Source: Oscillospiraceae bacterium
GTDB lineage: Bacteria > Bacillota > Clostridia > Oscillospirales > Ruminococcaceae
Reading direction: 5' to 3'
Assembly: GCA_900768245.1 (NCBI GenBank)
Contig: CAAGCE010000079.1
Span: 1 to 9,335, forward strand
Length of the DNA: 9,335 bases
Part shown: positions 6,472 to 9,335 of the stretch, in pieces
Layout of the letters: every line of letters begins with the position of its first letter
How positions within the stretch are numbered: position 1 is the first letter of the stretch
The notes under the pieces: generated by a model
Databases searched by the model: none
What the model was told of the DNA's origin: nothing
The model's input: only the letters and a program-made list of their open reading frames with translations
Position numbers and translations under genes: made by a program

Positions 6472-6500
6472 TCGCAAAAACATTTTTTATGTGATATAAT
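6472..6500 (+). promoter_or_regulatory. extended -10 promoter of the kinase-like/lipoprotein pair
   Basis: A perfect TATAAT (6495-6500) is preceded by TGA, forming a TGnTATAAT extended -10. The -35 position (TCGCAA at 6472-6477, 17-nt spacer) is poor, as is usual for extended -10 promoters. Transcription would start near 6507, giving a leader of about 77 nt. Confidence 0.65.
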
Positions 6501-6522
6501 AGAAATGTACTTGTCTGTACAC

Positions 6523-6583
6523 GCCATTTTCAAAACGGAAAGGAGTACGTTTTCCTGCTGAATAGTACGAAAACGGCATAATT
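6523..6583 (+). promoter_or_regulatory. structured leader with a remote Shine-Dalgarno
   Basis: The ATG at 6584 has no Shine-Dalgarno in the normal window. AAGGAG lies at 6540-6545, 38 nt upstream. Between them CGTTTTC (6548-6554) pairs with GAAAACG (6569-6575). If this hairpin forms, the effective spacing falls to 10 nt. Alternative pairings exist: AAAACG (6532-6537) with CGTTTT (6548-6553), and GCCATTTTC (6523-6531) with GAAAACGGC (6569-6577, one mismatch). These two nest and place AAGGAG in a 10-nt apical loop. The folds are read by eye. Confidence 0.45.
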
Positions 6584-7660
6584 ATGGCAATTAACGAGAT
6601 AAATCCTGTCCTGAAAGAAATCTATGAAAATTCAGAAGTTCCTGTGGCAGTTGCCGCAAAAAATTTTCTTTGGGAAAACAATGCTTTTAAAAAGCAGTTC
6701 GGCAGCCTTGATGAAAACGAAAAAGCAGAGCTTATTTCCGATCTTTCATCAAAAGAGGGTATAAGCTACCGGATGTCGGGGGACAAGCTTTATACTGTCA
6801 ATGTTATCTCCTGTTCCAACTGTTATATAATTGAAGTTATTCACAGCGACCCTATTGAAAAAATGCTGAATGTTCCTGCCGTAAAGGAATTTATGCGCTA
6901 TGTTTTTGCAAGGCTGCGCCAGTCTGTAACGGTGATCTCCGTTGCGGCAGATGATATTTATTCGCTTCTTTCTTCTGACAAGAATAAGTTCACCGAAACA
7001 GTTCCCGAAAGGCTGAACTCCATCGACGCAAGCCTTATGGATATAATAAGTGCGGTGATTGACCCTGAGCAGCTTTTATATCTTCTCGACGATAACTGCA
7101 CGGACAGCACCGTATGCATTATGGACGAGCTGAAAAAGACTGCGTCATCGGTATCCGATACCGTATGTGTGGGAACAAAGATCGAAACAAGGCTCGAACC
7201 CAATATCTACGCAAGAATGAACCGCCCCGCATTTAATGTTATAATCACCGATATGATAACTAAATGCTATCATTCATCACATATCCCCGACAAAATAATC
7301 ATCAGCTCAGAACGTACTGATAACGGTGAGGCTGTTATAAAAATAACCTCCGAGGTCACATCTGTGAACAGGTTCAAAGCTCCCGATGCACTGAATGTAC
7401 CCCTTGATGACAGCTCATATAAGCGTGATATGTTCTTTGATTACGTTGTGGACGCTTTCTGCTCACGCTGCGGCGGCAGCTTTACTATTCAGGAATCGGG
7501 ACTTTCAAACACATATTCCCTTACATTCCCTGCTATCCGTCCCGCACAGATAAATGTATCCGCTTCAAATAATTTTGATTCTTCAGGCGGCCATTTCGGA
7601 GTTGTAAATGTACGTCTGCGCAGATTGAGCGACAAAAAAAAATACGGAAAAATACTATAA
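6584..7660 (+). CDS. PAS and degenerate histidine-kinase-like protein
   Basis: This 358-residue protein has no membrane segment or signal peptide. Residues about 10-88 resemble a PAS domain (PVAVAAKNFLWENNAFKKQFG). Residues about 98-128 look like a kinase dimerisation helix: FARLRQSVTVIS lines up with the classic SHELRTPLTVIS, but A109 stands where the phosphoacceptor His should be. Residues about 212-330 look like a worn GHKL ATPase fold. In the N-box position (VIITDMITKCYHSS, 219-232) both usual Asn are Thr, no DxGxG box is visible, and only the end (CGGSFTIQESG...YSLTFPA) resembles the normal C-terminal strands. It is therefore probably a pseudokinase acting by binding rather than phosphotransfer; this is inference. 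No response regulator is in the window. The lipoprotein gene follows after 23 nt. A run of nine A (7634-7642) lies near the 3' end. An in-frame TAG at 6563 rules out a longer start. Confidence 0.72.
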   Translation: MAINEINPVLKEIYENSEVPVAVAAKNFLWENNAFKKQFGSLDENEKAELISDLSSKEGISYRMSGDKLYTVNVISCSNCYIIEVIHSDPIEKMLNVPAVKEFMRYVFARLRQSVTVISVAADDIYSLLSSDKNKFTETVPERLNSIDASLMDIISAVIDPEQLLYLLDDNCTDSTVCIMDELKKTASSVSDTVCVGTKIETRLEPNIYARMNRPAFNVIITDMITKCYHSSHIPDKIIISSERTDNGEAVIKITSEVTSVNRFKAPDALNVPLDDSSYKRDMFFDYVVDAFCSRCGGSFTIQESGLSNTYSLTFPAIRPAQINVSASNNFDSSGGHFGVVNVRLRRLSDKKKYGKIL

Positions 7661-7683
7661 TACGATATGAAAGGAAATATAAA

Positions 7684-8463
7684 ATGAAAAAATCAAGTCT
7701 TATTAAAATTATTGCGGCGGCAGCTGCACTTTGTATTACTGTTTCAATGTTTGCAGGCTGTTCAAAGAATAACGGCAGTGCAGAAAGCGAAACAACGACA
7801 TCTGCAGCTGTATCCGAAACTACTGTTGATACCGAGATCGAAGAGACACCTATATACGAAACAAGAGCTGTTGAAGAGGGCGATGTTTACGCTATAAACA
7901 AATTTACCGTTGATCCGCTTCCTGCAAACTATGAGCTTGCTATCCAGTCACAGGAAAATCAGGGCAAGATATATCTCAACGGCTCATCACAGATAGTTGT
8001 TATGGCTACGAACTACAAGGAAGATTTTCAGGCACTTGACACCTATGCCGACACAGCCTGCGCTTCTATCAGAATGAATAATATGCTCCAGCAGTGCGAT
8101 ACGGATTTTGAAGAGCCTGAGCATACTACCGTTGCAGGCTTTGACGCTGTAAAATACGACTTCCTCGTTACACAGAACCAGTTCATCAAGGAAAATCCCG
8201 ACGATGAGGGCGACGGTGTAAAAACTCCTGTTGACTACTTCAAGTCAAGGATCTACTACTTCTATTCCGATAACGATGTTTTCTATGTATGGTTTGAAAC
8301 AAAGCAGGAGGACTGGGACGCTAACATCGGCGGATTTGAAGAATTTGTCGCAAATATCAAGATAGACGAAAATGCTGTAAATCAGGAAACGACCGAAGAA
8401 ACAGCCGCAGAATCAACAGAGGAAGCAGCCGAAGAAACGGAAAGCGAAACATCAGCTGAGTAA
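7684..8463 (+). CDS. acidic lipoprotein of unknown function
   Basis: The 259-residue product has a lipoprotein signal: KK at 2-3, a hydrophobic stretch 6-24 and a lipobox FAGC with C26 as the expected lipid-bearing cysteine. It should therefore be anchored on the outer face of the cytoplasmic membrane. A Ser/Thr/Glu-rich linker (about 27-60) follows. Residues about 65-232 form a globular region with alternating strands (ANYELAIQSQ, SQIVVMATNY, VAGFDAVKYDFLV, SRIYYFYSDNDVFYVWFE) ending in GGFEEFVANIKI. This pattern recalls Mog1/PsbP-like small domains, but I cannot assign a family. The last ~28 residues are almost only Glu, Thr, Ala and Ser. AAAGGA (7670-7675) lies 8 nt before the ATG. The short gap suggests co-transcription with the kinase-like gene, so it could report envelope conditions to it or be its target; this is speculation. 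Confidence 0.82.
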   Translation: MKKSSLIKIIAAAAALCITVSMFAGCSKNNGSAESETTTSAAVSETTVDTEIEETPIYETRAVEEGDVYAINKFTVDPLPANYELAIQSQENQGKIYLNGSSQIVVMATNYKEDFQALDTYADTACASIRMNNMLQQCDTDFEEPEHTTVAGFDAVKYDFLVTQNQFIKENPDDEGDGVKTPVDYFKSRIYYFYSDNDVFYVWFETKQEDWDANIGGFEEFVANIKIDENAVNQETTEETAAESTEEAAEETESETSAE

Positions 8464-8490
8464 TACTGTCGGGTTCACGCTTTTTAAGGA

Positions 8491-8586
8491 CCGCGGCGGC
8501 TTGCTATCCCCAAGTCCACGGCAAATTTCAAGCCGCCGCCCCCCAAAAAAATAAAAAATACAAAGCAAAATGCCGTTAAAGGCACT
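8491..8586. repeat. intergenic hairpin plus A-tract element, copy 2
   Basis: GCGGCGGCTTG (8493-8503) pairs perfectly with CAAGCCGCCGC (8529-8539) around a 25-nt loop. It is followed by a C-run, then seven A, T, six A, T (8545-8559), then ATGCCG...AAGGCAC. The same blocks, in the same order and at nearly the same spacing (36 versus 34 nt), occur at 21-113. The A-tract on this strand means it is not a standard intrinsic terminator for the lipoprotein gene, though the hairpin could still end or protect that transcript. Confidence 0.45.
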
Positions 8587-8634
8587 GTATTTAAATATCT
8601 TGTTCAATTTGCGTTATTTTTTTATCAAAAGGTA

Positions 8635-8663
8635 TTGCCAAACACGAAAAAATAATGTAAAAT
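8635..8663 (+). promoter_or_regulatory. promoter of the GAPDH gene
   Basis: TTGCCA (8635-8640), a 17-nt spacer and TAAAAT (8658-8663) give a strong sigma-A-type promoter with a start near 8670. The leader of about 70 nt contains a hairpin, GTAAAAGA (8675-8682) with TCTTTTAC (8692-8699), that may stabilise the mRNA. A strong AGGAGG at 8724-8729 follows, 10 nt before the ATG. Confidence 0.8.
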
Positions 8664-8739
8664 AGAATAGTACAGTAAAAGATGTGATATGTCTTTTACG
8701 TCAAAGATTTTAAATTTCTTTTTAGGAGGAAAATTTATC

Positions 8740-9335
8740 ATGTCAGTTAAAGTTGCAATCAATGGTTTCGGTCGTATCGGTCGTCTCGCTTTCAGACAGA
8801 TGTTCGGTGCAGAAGGTTATGATGTAGTTGCTATCAACGACCTCACAAAGCCTTCAATGCTCGCTCAGCTCCTTAAGTACGATACTGCTCAGGGCGGTTA
8901 CTGCGGTAAGATCGGTGAAGGTCTCCACACTGTTGCTGCTGATGATGAAGCAGGCACAATCACAGTTGACGGCAAGACACTTAAGATCTATGCTGAAAAG
9001 GACGCTAAGGATCTTCCTTGGGGTGAGATCGGTGTTGACGTTGTTCTCGAATGCACAGGTTTCTACTGCTCAAAGGACAAGTCCCAGGCTCATATAGATG
9101 CAGGTGCTAAGAAGGTTGTTATCTCTGCTCCGGCAGGCAGCGACCTCAAGACAATCGTTTACTCTGTAAATGAAAAGACTCTTACAGCTGATGACAAGAT
9201 CATTTCTGCTGCATCATGCACAACAAACTGCCTCGCTCCTATGGCTAAGGCTCTTAACGATTATGCTCCTATCCAGTCCGGTATCATGAGCACAATCCAC
9301 GCTTACACAGGCGACCAGATGATCCTCGACGGTCC
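8740..9335 (+). CDS. gap: glyceraldehyde-3-phosphate dehydrogenase, 3' end outside the window
   Basis: The visible 198 codons encode the N-terminal half or more of the glycolytic enzyme that oxidises glyceraldehyde-3-phosphate to 1,3-bisphosphoglycerate. The Rossmann motif GFGRIG is at 9-14, and D34 in AINDLT is the residue that normally favours NAD+ over NADP+. The catalytic cysteine is C160 in SCTTNC and the partner histidine is H187 in STIHAYTGDQ. Full-length members have about 330-340 residues, so roughly 140 are missing at the right edge. The codon bias (GTT, CTC, AAG, ATC) is as strong as in the S1 half of the fusion, which agrees with high expression. It has its own promoter and strong ribosome binding site and is the first gene of its transcript. 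Confidence 0.98.
   Translation, partial: MSVKVAINGFGRIGRLAFRQMFGAEGYDVVAINDLTKPSMLAQLLKYDTAQGGYCGKIGEGLHTVAADDEAGTITVDGKTLKIYAEKDAKDLPWGEIGVDVVLECTGFYCSKDKSQAHIDAGAKKVVISAPAGSDLKTIVYSVNEKTLTADDKIISAASCTTNCLAPMAKALNDYAPIQSGIMSTIHAYTGDQMILDG

Noticed and set aside
8491..8560. Standard intrinsic terminator after the lipoprotein gene
   Set aside because: The 11-bp stem is followed by C and A runs, not T. On the opposite strand the T-run precedes the stem, so neither strand has the normal order.
1..9335. CRISPR array, tRNA or rRNA genes, phage or toxin-antitoxin systems
   Set aside because: No regularly spaced repeats, no tRNA or rRNA signatures, and no gene pairs of those types were seen on either strand.

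Overview
The window looks like chromosomal DNA from a low-to-moderate G+C Firmicute of the class Clostridia, most likely a Ruminococcus-like member of the Oscillospiraceae. The reasons are strong AGGAGG-type ribosome binding sites, a tRNA-Cys T-box leader ahead of cysE-cysS, an IspH-ribosomal protein S1 fusion downstream of plsC (an arrangement known from Clostridia), and codon use in the highly expressed genes dominated by GTT, CTC, AAG and AAC. The genus is an inference. All genes recognised lie on the + strand.

Layout. (1) 162-3471 is a tight three-gene operon: an XRE/S24 autocleaving-type repressor, the lysophosphatidate acyltransferase PlsC, and a 662-residue fusion of the isoprenoid enzyme IspH with a four-domain ribosomal protein S1. 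It ends at a strong intrinsic terminator (3493-3530). Inside the fusion, a perfect AAGGAGG sits 11 nt before an in-frame ATG exactly at the IspH/S1 junction, so a free S1 may also be made. (2) 3531-4268 is non-coding. It holds a featureless block, a 158-bp imperfect palindrome that looks like a MITE, a good promoter, and a complete cysteine T-box riboswitch (specifier UGC, mutually exclusive antiterminator and terminator). (3) 4269-6387 is cysE-cysS with a 14-nt overlap, controlled by the T-box, so that uncharged tRNA-Cys raises both cysteine synthesis and tRNA charging. (4) 6495-8463 is an accessory pair with its own promoter: a PAS plus degenerate histidine-kinase-like protein lacking the phosphoacceptor His and the ATP-binding signature, followed 23 nt later by an acidic lipoprotein. 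The leader of this pair has no normal Shine-Dalgarno, but does have a remote one that a hairpin could bring close. (5) 8464-8739 holds a G+C-rich hairpin plus A-tract element, then a strong promoter and leader for a glycolytic GAPDH gene, which runs off the right edge.

Most of the genes are ordinary housekeeping genes. The parts deserving attention are the internal start inside the IspH-S1 fusion, the pseudokinase/lipoprotein pair and its structured leader, the palindromic element, and a pair of related non-coding elements near the two ends of the window (about 21-113 and 8491-8586).
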